This document shows positions 27,939 through 36,031 of a stretch of 64,000 bases of DNA, in pieces. The stretch spans positions 372,001 through 436,000 of the forward strand of contig CALOBV010000024.1 in assembly GCA_942491535.1 (NCBI GenBank), in the 5' to 3' direction. Below the pieces are notes generated by a model. It was not told where the DNA came from. It saw only the letters and a list, made by a program, of their open reading frames with translations, and made no database searches. This DNA comes from JAUVKT01 sp942491535 (GTDB lineage: Bacteria > Bacteroidota > Bacteroidia > Bacteroidales > VadinHA17). Both the position numbers and the translations under genes were made by a program. The number at the start of each line of letters is the position of its first letter. The first letter of the stretch is position 1.

Positions 27939-29252
27939 ATGGCACAGGGAGCAAATACCTGGAAATTTTCACGTCCATTCTGGACAGCCAACATAGTTGA
28001 ACTACTTGAGAGAGCTGCCTACTACGGTATGTTTATAGTTGTAACCCTTTACCTGTCGAGGGAAGTGGGTTATAATGATATCTGGGCAGCATGGATAGCC
28101 GGAGGCTTCTCAGCAGGGCTATATTTCCTTCCCCCTTTCAGTGGTGCCTATGCAGATAAGATAGGTTTCCGTAAAGCACTTCTCCTGGCTTTCGGATTGC
28201 TTACTATTGGTTATTTCGGACTGGGAGCACTCCCATATAAATCGACAGTTATTCCCTCTATGCTTGTTGTAATGGTTGGTGGATCCTTTATTAAATCAGT
28301 TATTACAGGTACCGTCGCAAAAGAAACATCAGAAGCAAACCGGGCAAGGGGATTCTCAATATTTTATGCTATGGTAAATATCGGGTCCTTCTCGGGTAAA
28401 ACGCTCGTATACCCTATAAGGCTAGAGCTGGGACTGGTATATGTAAACTTCCTTTCTGCGGCATTTACACTGCTTGCATTAATTGTTGTCTTTTTCTTTT
28501 ACAAAAGTAACAAAACTGAAGGTGAAGGAAAATCAATAAGGGAGATATGGCAGGGATTTGGCCGATTGTTCAAACAACCTCGTCTGATCGCTCTGATATT
28601 AATTATCAGTGGCTTCTGGATGGTACAGCATCAATTGTATGCTACCATGCCAAAATACGTTATCCGACTCGTGGGAGAGTCGGCCGCACCATCATGGTAC
28701 GCCAATGTTAATCCACTCGTTGTAGTTCTTACGGTTGTGTTTATAACACAGTTAATGAGAAAAAAATCGGCGCTAACCTCAATGACAATAGGCATGCTTA
28801 TAATGCCGGTATCTGCTCTTGCCATGGCTTCGGGAAAGTTATTTGAAGCTAATGGTTCAGAGCTTGGTTTTCTTGGCATGCACCCTGTCGCATTTATGAT
28901 GATAGTTGGAATAATTCTCCAGGGCCTGGCCGAGACTTTTATCTCTCCCCGATTCCTGGAATACTTTAGTTTCCAGGCTCCGAAAGGAGAAGAAGGTCTA
29001 TACCTGGGCTTCAGTCATACTCATTCGTTTATTTCGGCCCTTCTGGGCTTTGGTATATCGGGTTATCTTCTCGATAGGTTTTGTCCCGACCCGAATACCC
29101 TGACCGAAATCGAAAAATTAACTGCCTACGATCATGCTCACTATATCTGGTATGTTTTTGCAGGAATAGTTTCAGTTGCAGCTTTAGCATTAATTATCTA
29201 TGGTATTGTGACAAGGCATATCGACAGTAAAAAGCAAACTATAAAAGAATAA
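27939..29252 (+). CDS. MFS transporter, POT-like
   Basis: 437 residues with about twelve hydrophobic helices. The N-terminal ELLERAAYYGMFIVVTLYL resembles the E..ER..YYG motif of proton-coupled oligopeptide transporters, and YADKIGFRKALLLAFG matches the MFS loop 2-3 signature. POT members take up di- and tripeptides with protons, though this protein is shorter and less typical, so the substrate is open. It is 9 bp after dxs and probably in the same operon, an association without an obvious metabolic reason. Confidence 0.82.
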   Translation: MAQGANTWKFSRPFWTANIVELLERAAYYGMFIVVTLYLSREVGYNDIWAAWIAGGFSAGLYFLPPFSGAYADKIGFRKALLLAFGLLTIGYFGLGALPYKSTVIPSMLVVMVGGSFIKSVITGTVAKETSEANRARGFSIFYAMVNIGSFSGKTLVYPIRLELGLVYVNFLSAAFTLLALIVVFFFYKSNKTEGEGKSIREIWQGFGRLFKQPRLIALILIISGFWMVQHQLYATMPKYVIRLVGESAAPSWYANVNPLVVVLTVVFITQLMRKKSALTSMTIGMLIMPVSALAMASGKLFEANGSELGFLGMHPVAFMMIVGIILQGLAETFISPRFLEYFSFQAPKGEEGLYLGFSHTHSFISALLGFGISGYLLDRFCPDPNTLTEIEKLTAYDHAHYIWYVFAGIVSVAALALIIYGIVTRHIDSKKQTIKE

Positions 29253-29467
29253 GTTCAATTTCTTTTCAAGCTATAGAGCTGTACTTAAATGCTTGGAGCA
29301 AACAGCTTTAACTGTTCCTTCAGATCTCCGGGTTACATTTCTTCTTCCTGCATAAATAAGCTATTTAAACACTTCAGTTAAAAATGGCCATATAATTGTT
29401 ATTGTGCTTACTTTAAATCCAAATATTATGTTACTTTGAAATTCGAAATTTTTAAGTAGTCTGTTAA

Positions 29468-31081
29468 ATGAGTAAGAAAAAAAGAATCTTATACAGTATT
29501 GTTACGGGAGTCCTCCTGGCACCCGCCTGGTTTACATGGGGTAGTGGTTTAATATTATTAATAGCCCTTGTCCCTTTATTATTAGTAGAGGACGATCTGC
29601 ATAAGGTAAATGGGAAGGCAAGGGGACGGTACTGGCTCCCTGCATTGAGCTTTTTGATATTTAATATCCTCACTACATGGTGGGTTAAAAACGCCTCATT
29701 CGCTGGTCTCCTGGTAGCTCTGGCTGTAAACACTTTTATGATGACTACGCCATTCTGGCTCTTTACCTTTACCAGGAGGAAAATGGGCGACAGAATAGGA
29801 TATTTCTCTTTACTCGCATACTGGCTTGCAATGGAATACTTCTACCTGCATGCTGAGATATCATGGACATGGCTTAATCTCGGTAATGGATTCGCTAACG
29901 ATATCCGGCTTATTCAGTGGTATGAATATACAGGCACACTTGGTGGAACATTATGGATATTACTCTCAAATCTCGGGATCTTCTTTATTATCAAGAAACT
30001 TAGATCGGGTAAGAGCTATAAGAGTATACTTAAACTTAGAATATCTGTAGCAGCCTTAATTCTTGTCCCGGTACTTTTCTCAATAATCAGGTTTTATCAA
30101 TACAAAGAAGAGGATAATCCTTATGAGATCGTGGTGGTGCAGCCCAATATTGACCCCTACCAGAAATTCAATGATATACCTGTTGAGGAACAATTGGAGA
30201 TCTATTTCAGGATAGCTGATTCTCTTGCAGATGATAACACCGATTATATTGTTGCACCCGAGACCTTTATTAATAACCAGATATGGCTTCACACGATTGA
30301 ATTAAATCCAAGTATCAAGTCATTACGCAGGTTCTCCGAGAAATATCCAAAGGCCAAGCAGATAGTGGGTATAACATGTTATGGGATGTATACCAAAGAA
30401 GATAAGAGCGAGACAGCCCAGGAGCTGCGCGAGAACCTTTTTTACGACAGTTTCAATACAGGTATACAGATCGATACAACCGACTTTATTCCCTATTACC
30501 ATAAATCGCAGCTTGTTGTTGGCGTTGAAAAAATGCCATACACAAAATACCTGGGCTTTCTACGCAAAATAATGCTGAATCTGGGAGGAACATTCAGATC
30601 ACACGGCTCGCAGGATTACCGCGATACCTTTATTAGTCCACAGGATAGTATCAGGATAGCTCCGGTAATCTGTTATGAATCAATCTTTGGTGAGTATGTT
30701 ACAGAATATATAAGGGAAAAAGAGGGCGATTTTATTTTTGTAATAACAAACGACGGTTGGTGGGGCGACACCCCTGGATATAAACAGCACAATTCATTTA
30801 GTGCATTACGTGCCATCGAGAACAGGCGTTCTGTAGCCAGGAGTGCAAATACCGGGATATCGGCCTTCTTTAACCAGAAAGGAGAGATCCTGCAATCACT
30901 TGGATGGTGGGAAAGAGATGGAATAAAGGCAACATTAAATGCCAACGATAAACTTACCTTTTATACCAGGAATGGAGATTATATTGGGCGAATGGCATCA
31001 GTCCTGGCAATTATTATTATTGCATACACTATTACCCGGGTATTTTTCCCCGGGAAAAGTATTTTCAGGGAAAAAATCTAA
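29468..31081 (+). CDS. lnt: Apolipoprotein N-acyltransferase
   Basis: 537 residues. Adds the third acyl chain to the N-terminal Cys of lipoproteins at the outer face of the inner membrane. Several N-terminal membrane helices (about 5-195) are followed by a nitrilase-type domain with the catalytic triad in view: Glu in VAPETFINNQ, Lys in GVEKMPY and Cys in PVICYESIFGEY. A GWWGDTPGYKQH segment is also typical. Fits the many lipoproteins in this window. A 215-bp gap before it shows nothing clear. Confidence 0.94.
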   Translation: MSKKKRILYSIVTGVLLAPAWFTWGSGLILLIALVPLLLVEDDLHKVNGKARGRYWLPALSFLIFNILTTWWVKNASFAGLLVALAVNTFMMTTPFWLFTFTRRKMGDRIGYFSLLAYWLAMEYFYLHAEISWTWLNLGNGFANDIRLIQWYEYTGTLGGTLWILLSNLGIFFIIKKLRSGKSYKSILKLRISVAALILVPVLFSIIRFYQYKEEDNPYEIVVVQPNIDPYQKFNDIPVEEQLEIYFRIADSLADDNTDYIVAPETFINNQIWLHTIELNPSIKSLRRFSEKYPKAKQIVGITCYGMYTKEDKSETAQELRENLFYDSFNTGIQIDTTDFIPYYHKSQLVVGVEKMPYTKYLGFLRKIMLNLGGTFRSHGSQDYRDTFISPQDSIRIAPVICYESIFGEYVTEYIREKEGDFIFVITNDGWWGDTPGYKQHNSFSALRAIENRRSVARSANTGISAFFNQKGEILQSLGWWERDGIKATLNANDKLTFYTRNGDYIGRMASVLAIIIIAYTITRVFFPGKSIFREKI

Positions 31082-31249
31082 GCCAAATTTATGCAGCCTT
31101 TGGGAGTTATTCTGTGCCCTTACCCTGGCTGGCATATTTTATTAAGTATTAATAAACAAAGTCATCAGCCTATCCAGATCGATAACAGGAGTTTATTTAT
31201 AACAAAGGAATTCGACCTGTGGATATATTATATCATTCATGCATTCAAC

Positions 31250-31278
31250 AAAAAAAGTCCCGCCAAAACTGGCGGGAC
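31250..31278 (-). terminator. Intrinsic terminator of the cold-shock gene
   Basis: GTCCCGCC (31257-31264) and GGCGGGAC (31271-31278) form an 8-bp GC-rich stem; read on the minus strand it is followed by seven T. It lies 31 bp after the csp stop codon. Confidence 0.9.
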
Positions 31279-31308
31279 CAAAATTATAAATGATTTATAA
31301 TGGATAAA

Positions 31309-31500
31309 CTATGCTAGTTTAACATTTACTGCATTTAGTCCTTTTTTGCCCTCTTGCAAATCGAAGGTTACTTCGTCATCTTCATTGATTGTGTCTGTTA
31401 ATCCTGAAGAATGTACAAAATACTCTTCTGTTGAGTTTGCGTCTTTAATGAAACCGAATCCTTTAGCCTCATTATAAAATTTTACTGTTCCGTTGTTCAT
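31309..31500 (-). CDS. Cold-shock domain protein
   Basis: 63 residues, one cold-shock domain. RNP1 is KGFGFIKD (residues 13-20) and RNP2 is EYFVHSSGL (about 26-34). Such proteins bind single-stranded RNA or DNA and melt RNA structure in the cytosol. The leader is about 95-120 nt and contains a 12-bp perfect inverted repeat. Upstream lies one of four copies of the 38-bp operator (31626-31663), so this protein seems to belong to the local stress regulon. It could be a general rather than strictly cold-induced member of the family. Confidence 0.95.
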   Translation of the reverse strand: MNNGTVKFYNEAKGFGFIKDANSTEEYFVHSSGLTDTINEDDEVTFDLQEGKKGLNAVNVKLA

Positions 31501-31551
31501 AATATTGATTTAAATTAATGTTAGCAAAAAATATTCTTGCTATTGATATAA

Positions 31552-31599
31552 TAATGTAATTTCCATGTTGCTTATAAATTGGCTTATGAAATTACATTA
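31552..31599. repeat. 12-bp perfect inverted repeat in the csp leader
   Basis: TAATGTAATTTC (31552-31563) and GAAATTACATTA (31588-31599), separated by 24 nt. It begins just past the predicted -7 box of csp. In RNA it could form a 5' hairpin if transcription starts early enough; as DNA it could be an operator. Confidence 0.7.
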
Positions 31600-31663
31600 C
31601 AAAGATGGTTACTTTTTTCCGTATAGTGTTACATAACTTCCGATAAAACTTACATTATTCACA
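31600..31663 (-). promoter_or_regulatory. csp promoter with 38-bp AraC-type operator (copy 1)
   Basis: On the minus strand the 38-mer runs 31663 to 31626: TGTGAATAATGTAAGTT, 7 nt, AAGTTATGTAACAC. Half-sites ATGTAAG and ATGTAAC are 21 bp apart. The -7 box CATCTTTG (31607-31600) ends 26 bp beyond the operator. There is no good -33 box, which fits activator dependence. Confidence 0.7.
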
Positions 31664-31672
31664 TATTTATCA

Positions 31673-31876
31673 TCAGCAAGGTCCGTTTATTAGGACAAAG
31701 AGAGAAAATTTGAATAATATCAGAAGACTTTTTTCCCCCTTGATAACTCTCAAAAGAACGGCAATAACTGCAATAACGAGAAGAATATGAATTATTCCGC
31801 CAAGATTATAGCCGACAAATCCGATTGCCCATGCTATGATTAAAATAACTGCGATAACATAAAGTAAGTTTCCCAT
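31673..31876 (-). CDS. Small membrane protein, lmo0937/DUF5670 family
   Basis: 67 residues. MGNLLYVIAVILIIAWAIGF and GGIIHILLVIAVIAVLLRVI form two membrane helices joined by a short turn and match the lmo0937/DUF5670 family, which in Bacteroidota is often found beside CsbD and other stress genes. The last 18 residues (about SLLILFKFSLFVLINGPC) go beyond the usual family end and may come from loss of an earlier stop. It lies 46 bp after the cupin gene and is probably the third gene of the operon started by the beta-barrel gene. Confidence 0.85.
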   Translation of the reverse strand: MGNLLYVIAVILIIAWAIGFVGYNLGGIIHILLVIAVIAVLLRVIKGEKSLLILFKFSLFVLINGPC

Positions 31877-31922
31877 GATTATATTTTTTGTGACCTGTTA
31901 TTGTCAATGATTATAGATCATT

Positions 31923-32264
31923 CTATTCATATCCGCTTTTTATGATGGTGGATATCATCTTAAACCGCTCATTTGCCTTTATTATATTTGCGCTGTGTGC
32001 GGGTATTATAATTGATTGCCCTGTATTAAGATAAGTTGATTTTCCTTCGATTACGATTTCTGCCCTTCCGTCGATGATCTGTAAAAATATATCGAAGGGA
32101 GAGATCTTTTCGGATAATTCTTCACCTGAATCAAAAGCCTCGGCTGTTACATTTCCTGTTGTCTTCTTAATTATCGTTTTTCTAACAACAGCATTAGCTG
32201 CATATTCAATTAATTCAACAATTATAAATGCCTGTGATTTAATCTGTCCTGCGGTTTCCATCAA
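31923..32264 (-). CDS. Cupin-domain protein
   Basis: 113 residues (the second Met, 3 bp on, is equally possible). The C-terminal two thirds form a small cupin: PFDIFLQIIDGRAEIVIEGK, then LNTGQSIIIPAHSANIIKA. The first cupin motif lacks the usual two His and Glu (it reads FDIFLQII), so metal binding is doubtful; only one His (in PAHSAN) is present in motif 2. Probably a cytosolic ligand-binding or sensor protein. It sits between the beta-barrel gene and the DUF5670 gene with gaps of about 45 bp, all on the minus strand. Confidence 0.8.
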   Translation of the reverse strand: MMETAGQIKSQAFIIVELIEYAANAVVRKTIIKKTTGNVTAEAFDSGEELSEKISPFDIFLQIIDGRAEIVIEGKSTYLNTGQSIIIPAHSANIIKANERFKMISTIIKSGYE

Positions 32265-32308
32265 TTTCTCTTTTTATCACATATTGATTAAAGACATGCA
32301 ATATCAAT

Positions 32309-32803
32309 TTAGAATCTGTATGTTATTCCGAACTTACCACCAGCATTCCAGGCGTTATTTCCTCCAAATTCAAGGTGTAATCCGAATGTATTGTTGAAAA
32401 AGTATCTTCCACCAATCTGGGCTCCCAAGCCAAGGCCTGACAAGTTGGTTCCAGTGTATTCTTGTGGTGACGACCAGTAATAGAAGCCTATGCTTAATCC
32501 TGCATAAAAATCCCAATTATTGGGTATATCAAGTATCCTGTTGAAGTGGTAGTTGCCATTACCTGAGAAACCAATTATCGAATGGTTATAATCATACTCA
32601 TTATAAGCTCTGAAAGATGCCTGCAGCCCCAGGGTTATATCATGATCAACACCAAAATCTAAGCCAACATATATCGGAATACCCCAGCCTGAAAATCCGA
32701 CTCCTGCATTAAGCTGAGTATTACCACGACCGGTTGAGTTTTGGGCTCCAACTGTAAAAACAGTGATTACTGCTAATAGAATTATTAGACTAAGTTTTTT
32801 CAT
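32309..32803 (-). CDS. Small outer-membrane beta-barrel protein
   Basis: 164 residues with a signal peptide ending at about VGAQN (residue 21). The mature part shows alternating strands with many aromatic and glycine residues (WGIPIYVGLDFGVDHDITLG, AGLSIGFYYW, LGAQIGGRYFFNNTFGLHL) and ends in FGITYRF, a C-terminal aromatic as expected for barrel assembly. About eight strands are likely. It heads a unit with the cupin and DUF5670 genes and is preceded by copy 2 of the 38-bp operator, so it seems to be an envelope-stress-type protein. Confidence 0.85.
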   Translation of the reverse strand: MKKLSLIILLAVITVFTVGAQNSTGRGNTQLNAGVGFSGWGIPIYVGLDFGVDHDITLGLQASFRAYNEYDYNHSIIGFSGNGNYHFNRILDIPNNWDFYAGLSIGFYYWSSPQEYTGTNLSGLGLGAQIGGRYFFNNTFGLHLEFGGNNAWNAGGKFGITYRF

Positions 32804-32834
32804 TATTATTTATTGATTAGTAAAATTTACACTG

Positions 32835-32899
32835 CAAAGGTTGGTCTCTTTATCTATGAAAGCCTTACATAACTTTAGAAATAAGTTATATCATTCACA
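32835..32899 (-). promoter_or_regulatory. Promoter of the barrel-cupin-DUF5670 unit with 38-bp operator (copy 2)
   Basis: Read on the minus strand from 32899 to 32862: TGTGAATGATATAACTT, 7 nt, AAGTTATGTAAGGC. The -7 box AACCTTTG (32842-32835) ends 27 bp past the operator, the same spacing as in copies 3 and 4. Confidence 0.72.
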
Positions 32900-32982
32900 C
32901 ATTATTATGCGAAAGGCAGGAGATAGGCGACAGTCAAAAGCTTAATAAAGCGAGATGGGCAGACGTAACAAATGGGCATCAA

Positions 32983-33543
32983 TCAAAGATAATCCAGCCC
33001 GGTACGGCGTTTATCCTTTAATTTCTTGAAATGAGATGGAGTTAAGCCTGTTATCTTTTTGAATTGGCTGGAGAGATGTGAAACACTGCTGTAGTGTAAC
33101 TTAAATGCAATTTGTTTAAGATTGAGTTCATCATATACAAGCAATTCTTTTACTCTTTCAATCTTGTGTGACAGGAAAAAATTTTCGATTGTGGTACCCG
33201 TTACTTCAGAAAACAGGTTGGCAAGATATGTATAATCGTAATTGAGCTTGTCGCTTAGATAATCTGAGAGATTTGTTTTTGGTAGTTCCTCGGAATAGTG
33301 AACCAGCTCGATAATGATATTTTTTATTTTTTCAATAAGCATACTCCTTTTATCATCCATCAGTTCAAGTCCTGATTTTCTTAACCCGGCATCCAGATAT
33401 TCCTTCTGTTCCGGCGAAAGCTCTTCTATAATAGTTACTTCACCGAATTCCACACTGGTGTAATGCAAGCCAAGTTTTTCAAGCTCCGACCTGACCACCA
33501 TTTTGCAGCGGATGCACACCATATTTTTGATGTATAGCTTCAA
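32983..33543 (-). CDS. AraC-type regulator with HMA-like CxxC N-terminus
   Basis: 186 residues. Residues 1-70 look like a heavy-metal-associated fold (MKLYIKNMVCIRCKMVVRSE with Cys10 and Cys13, the MxCxxC metal site), and residues about 95-186 form the AraC double helix-turn-helix (LSDYLSDKLNYDYTYLANLF, then LNLKQIAFKLHYSSVSHLSS and FKKITGLTPSHFKKL). It has no membrane segment, so it is a cytosolic DNA-binding protein that may sense a metal or thiol state. A paralogue lies at 34402-34950. It is a good candidate to bind the repeated 38-bp sites around it. Confidence 0.87.
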   Translation of the reverse strand: MKLYIKNMVCIRCKMVVRSELEKLGLHYTSVEFGEVTIIEELSPEQKEYLDAGLRKSGLELMDDKRSMLIEKIKNIIIELVHYSEELPKTNLSDYLSDKLNYDYTYLANLFSEVTGTTIENFFLSHKIERVKELLVYDELNLKQIAFKLHYSSVSHLSSQFKKITGLTPSHFKKLKDKRRTGLDYL

Positions 33544-33949
33544 TTCATTTCTATTATTCAGAACCCCGATCCAGGAATTTATTAATCAACTTATTCTAAA
33601 GTAAAATATAATATTACAGTTTGTTATAACTTAAGTTTTCTTTACAGCCCTGGCCGAAGAAATTATCTATGTAGCGGTTTTCAGAAAAACAGATAACATT
33701 ATCGCATTGTACTGACCTATACAAAATTATCCAAATTATTTCATACTTCAAATAAAATCAACGTATCCAAACACCGGCTGAGGGCTCATAATGAGTGAAC
33801 TATATAACTTGGGCATGGCGTTTTGAAGCACTATTTCTTGACGGCAGAGCTTTAGCCTATACTGGCAGAATCGCTTGGGATTGCAATACAGTTTTAGAAA
33901 GAGATTTCCTATCAATACAGCCTCATTTTTACCAGAATATTATAAAATA
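33544..33949. other. Intergenic stretch with a degenerate operator copy
   Basis: About 400 bp between two divergent genes. A partial fifth copy of the 38-bp site lies at 33794-33831: the first 17 bases match at 15 positions, but the second half is poor, and no well-placed -7 box or gene follows. The 66-codon open frame at 33795 has no recognisable features. Confidence 0.5.
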
Positions 33950-34014
33950 TGGGAATAGTATAACTTTTTTACAAAATTATGTAAGGCATTATTAAGCAAT
34001 CTGACGGAACTTTA
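33950..34014 (+). promoter_or_regulatory. Promoter of the CsbD-like gene with 38-bp operator (copy 3)
   Basis: Operator 33950-33987: TGGGAATAGTATAACTT, 7 nt, AAATTATGTAAGGC. The -7-like GAACTTTA (34007-34014) ends 27 bp past the operator. The gene begins at 34050. Confidence 0.7.
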
Positions 34015-34049
34015 ATGAAAAATATTTACCCATTTTGAGAATCAATACT

Positions 34050-34247
34050 ATGGCAAATCCAAAAGCACAAAAAAAACCAGCTTTAAGCTGGGATAGTCAG
34101 TCAAGAAAACTCATGCATAAGTACGCGAACCTGACCGACCAGGATCTCTACTTTGAACAGGGCCAGTTTGAGGAGATGTTAACAAGGTTACAGGCTAAGA
34201 TTGGCAAAACCAGGCATGAAATTTTCCACATGATTACAAATCTTTAA
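34050..34247 (+). CDS. CsbD-like small stress protein
   Basis: 65 residues when started at the ATG at 34050; the frame is open 5 codons further, to a TTG only. The sequence (WDSQSRKLMHKYANLTDQDL, then QFEEMLTRLQAKIGKTRHEI) follows the CsbD pattern of a short helical domain with K..LTD.DL and R.QE..GKT. CsbD proteins are general-stress proteins of unknown mechanism, cytosolic and helical. It has its own promoter with copy 3 of the operator, and lies between the two AraC-type regulators. Confidence 0.8.
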   Translation: MANPKAQKKPALSWDSQSRKLMHKYANLTDQDLYFEQGQFEEMLTRLQAKIGKTRHEIFHMITNL

Positions 34248-34280
34248 TATGTCCTGCGAAAACTGCTGTTTGAGCTAATA

Positions 34281-34345
34281 TGTGAATTATATAACTATTT
34301 CACAGAATTATATAACGCCCACCTAAAACTATTAGAGTATTTTTA
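34281..34345 (+). promoter_or_regulatory. Promoter of the second AraC-type gene with 38-bp operator (copy 4)
   Basis: Operator 34281-34318: TGTGAATTATATAACTA, 7 nt, GAATTATATAACGC. Here the two half-sites are identical (TTATATAAC at 34287-34295 and 34308-34316), exactly 21 bp apart. The -7-like TATTTTTA (34338-34345) ends 27 bp past the operator. Confidence 0.72.
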
Positions 34346-34401
34346 TTTTGGGTTAATTTCCCTTTGTGCAGATCAACCTTAATATTACTCAATTATCAGG
34401 T

Positions 34402-34950
34402 ATGAGGCTTCAGATCAGAAATATGGTAAGTGACCGTTGTAAATCAATAGTTAAGGAAGAATTAAGAAATATGGCTCTGAGCTATGAAACTGTTGATCTG
34501 GGAGAAGTAAGGTTTGAAGAAAGTTTATCAAGCGAACAATTGCAACAATTTAACACTGCTCTTAAAAAGTCGGGCCTCGAATTAATAGTTGATAATAAAA
34601 GTCTGCTTATCAAAAAGATCAAGATAGCCATTAATCATCTTGTTTACTCCACAAATGCTCTTTACAAGCCGGTTTCTTCTGAATATATAAGCCATAAAGT
34701 CAACTTTGATTATAATTATCTCAGCAAGATATTCTCTGAAGCTGAAGGTATAACAATTGAAAAATACATTATCCTGCAGAGAATCGAACTGATAAAAAGT
34801 TTATTGATTTCAGGAAAGTACAGCCTCAGTGAAATTGCATACAAGTTACTTTACAGCAGTGTATCACATCTATCAAATCAATTTAAAAAAGTTACAGGGT
34901 CAAGCCCCTCTGCTTTCAGGCAATTAATGAAAGCAGATATCACTAAATAG
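34402..34950 (+). CDS. AraC-type regulator, paralogue with altered CxxC site
   Basis: 182 residues from the ATG at 34402; a GTG at 34366 is in frame but would add a non-conserved stretch close to the predicted -7 box. The layout is that of 32983-33543: HMA-like N-terminus (MRLQIRNMVSDRCKSIVKEE) and AraC helix-turn-helix (YSLSEIAYKLLYSSVSHLSN, FKKVTGSSPSAFRQL). The metal-site motif VCIRC has become VSDRC, so the first Cys is gone and metal binding by a Cys pair is unlikely. It is preceded by operator copy 4, so it may control itself. Confidence 0.86.
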   Translation: MRLQIRNMVSDRCKSIVKEELRNMALSYETVDLGEVRFEESLSSEQLQQFNTALKKSGLELIVDNKSLLIKKIKIAINHLVYSTNALYKPVSSEYISHKVNFDYNYLSKIFSEAEGITIEKYIILQRIELIKSLLISGKYSLSEIAYKLLYSSVSHLSNQFKKVTGSSPSAFRQLMKADITK

Positions 34951-35001
34951 CCTTCTCTTCACATAGTATTATAATCAATTCATATTAATACAGAACACAA
35001 A

Positions 35002-35195
35002 TTCTCCATTGTAGCGAAATGGTCAAAATCATATAACTCAGCAGCCTGCAACCTATATTTTCACAAGGACCAAACTGAATTTCATGTATTTAATAGCTGG
35101 TTAACTATCCTTGATGTATCAGATCAGGGATTGCTCTTTCGATCCAGGGAATGGCTATCCACTACTATTACTAAAAGCATTTATCAAGGATTATT
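35002..35195 (+). pseudogene. Relic of the same sequence as at 39387-39565
   Basis: In frame from 35002 it reads FSIVAKWSKSYNSAACNLYF, HKDQTEFHVF, LTILDVSDQGLLFRSRE, clearly related to the C-terminal 45 residues of the open frame at 39279-39530. There is no start codon. DNA similarity goes on past the coding end to about 35195 (CACTACTATTACTAAAAGCA versus CACTATTATAATAAATAGCA). Family unknown. Confidence 0.65.
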
Positions 35196-35308
35196 GGCAT
35201 ATTAATTGTGGATATTTCAGTACAAAACCGACAGCTTAAGAATTCCTAAGCTTCTATTACCGGATTTTATTGATTGCCTGACTTTTGTATCACTAAAATC
35301 TTGAAATC

Positions 35309-35998
35309 ATGGAAGTAAAAAAGAATGACAGAGTCAACATCGAGAAAACCAAAGGAACTTATTTTCAACTGGGTCTGGTAATTGTGTTATCCCTTTCACT
35401 TATAGCATTTGAATGGTCATCCGGCCCAAGGGGCCCGAACGAATTTGATACTGATAAGTGGCAAACTCTTGACACGGATGTTGTTCCAAATACTGAGTGG
35501 CCAGATGAACAACCAAAAGTTCAACCCGAAACGCCGAAAATCACAGAAGTCTTTGAAATTATTGATAATGGTATTATACCTGAAAATCCATTAGATATAT
35601 TCAGCGATATATTTAGACCTGATGAAGAGATCCCTGAATACAAATATGTCCCTGTAGAAGAACAAGTGATAGAAGAAGATATCCCATTTATAATAGTCGA
35701 GGATATGCCAACATTCCGTGGTGGAGACAAAAATAAATTTGCTAAATGGGTTCAAAGCAAGGTTCACTATCCTCAGATTCCTGCCGAGAATGGAGTCCAG
35801 GGTAAGGTATACGTTGAATTCGTGGTCGAACCTGATGGTTCAGTTAGTAATGTACTGGTAGTTAGAAGTGTTGATCCTGCTCTGGATAATGAAGCTGTTA
35901 GAGTTATCGGCAATTCACCTAAATGGGTTGCCGGAAAGCAATTGGGTGTTCCGGTAAGAGTCAGATTCACAATTACAGTTAACTTTCAATTGCAGTAA
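35309..35998 (+). CDS. TonB family energy-transducing protein (paralogue)
   Basis: 229 residues, the same length as the protein at 1911-2600 and very similar at both ends (MEVKKNDRVNIEKTKG at the start, membrane helix at about 18-37, RFTITVNFQLQ at the end). The C-terminal TonB domain starts near FRGGDKNKFAKWVQSKVHYP. The middle linker has diverged and is rich in Pro, Glu and Ile. No exbB/exbD lies near. It is followed by a terminator and stands alone. The split location and similarity suggest a duplication within the genome. Confidence 0.9.
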   Translation: MEVKKNDRVNIEKTKGTYFQLGLVIVLSLSLIAFEWSSGPRGPNEFDTDKWQTLDTDVVPNTEWPDEQPKVQPETPKITEVFEIIDNGIIPENPLDIFSDIFRPDEEIPEYKYVPVEEQVIEEDIPFIIVEDMPTFRGGDKNKFAKWVQSKVHYPQIPAENGVQGKVYVEFVVEPDGSVSNVLVVRSVDPALDNEAVRVIGNSPKWVAGKQLGVPVRVRFTITVNFQLQ

Positions 35999-36031
35999 TA
36001 GTTATCTGCTCATTTAATTTGCATAATAAAG

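Noticed and set aside
31923..32264. Metal-dependent cupin enzyme
   Set aside because: The usual His/Glu ligands of cupin motif 1 are missing, so only a cupin fold is claimed.
33795..33995. 66-codon open frame in the regulator gap
   Set aside because: It starts inside the degenerate operator copy and runs into operator copy 3; no motif, signal or likely start region.
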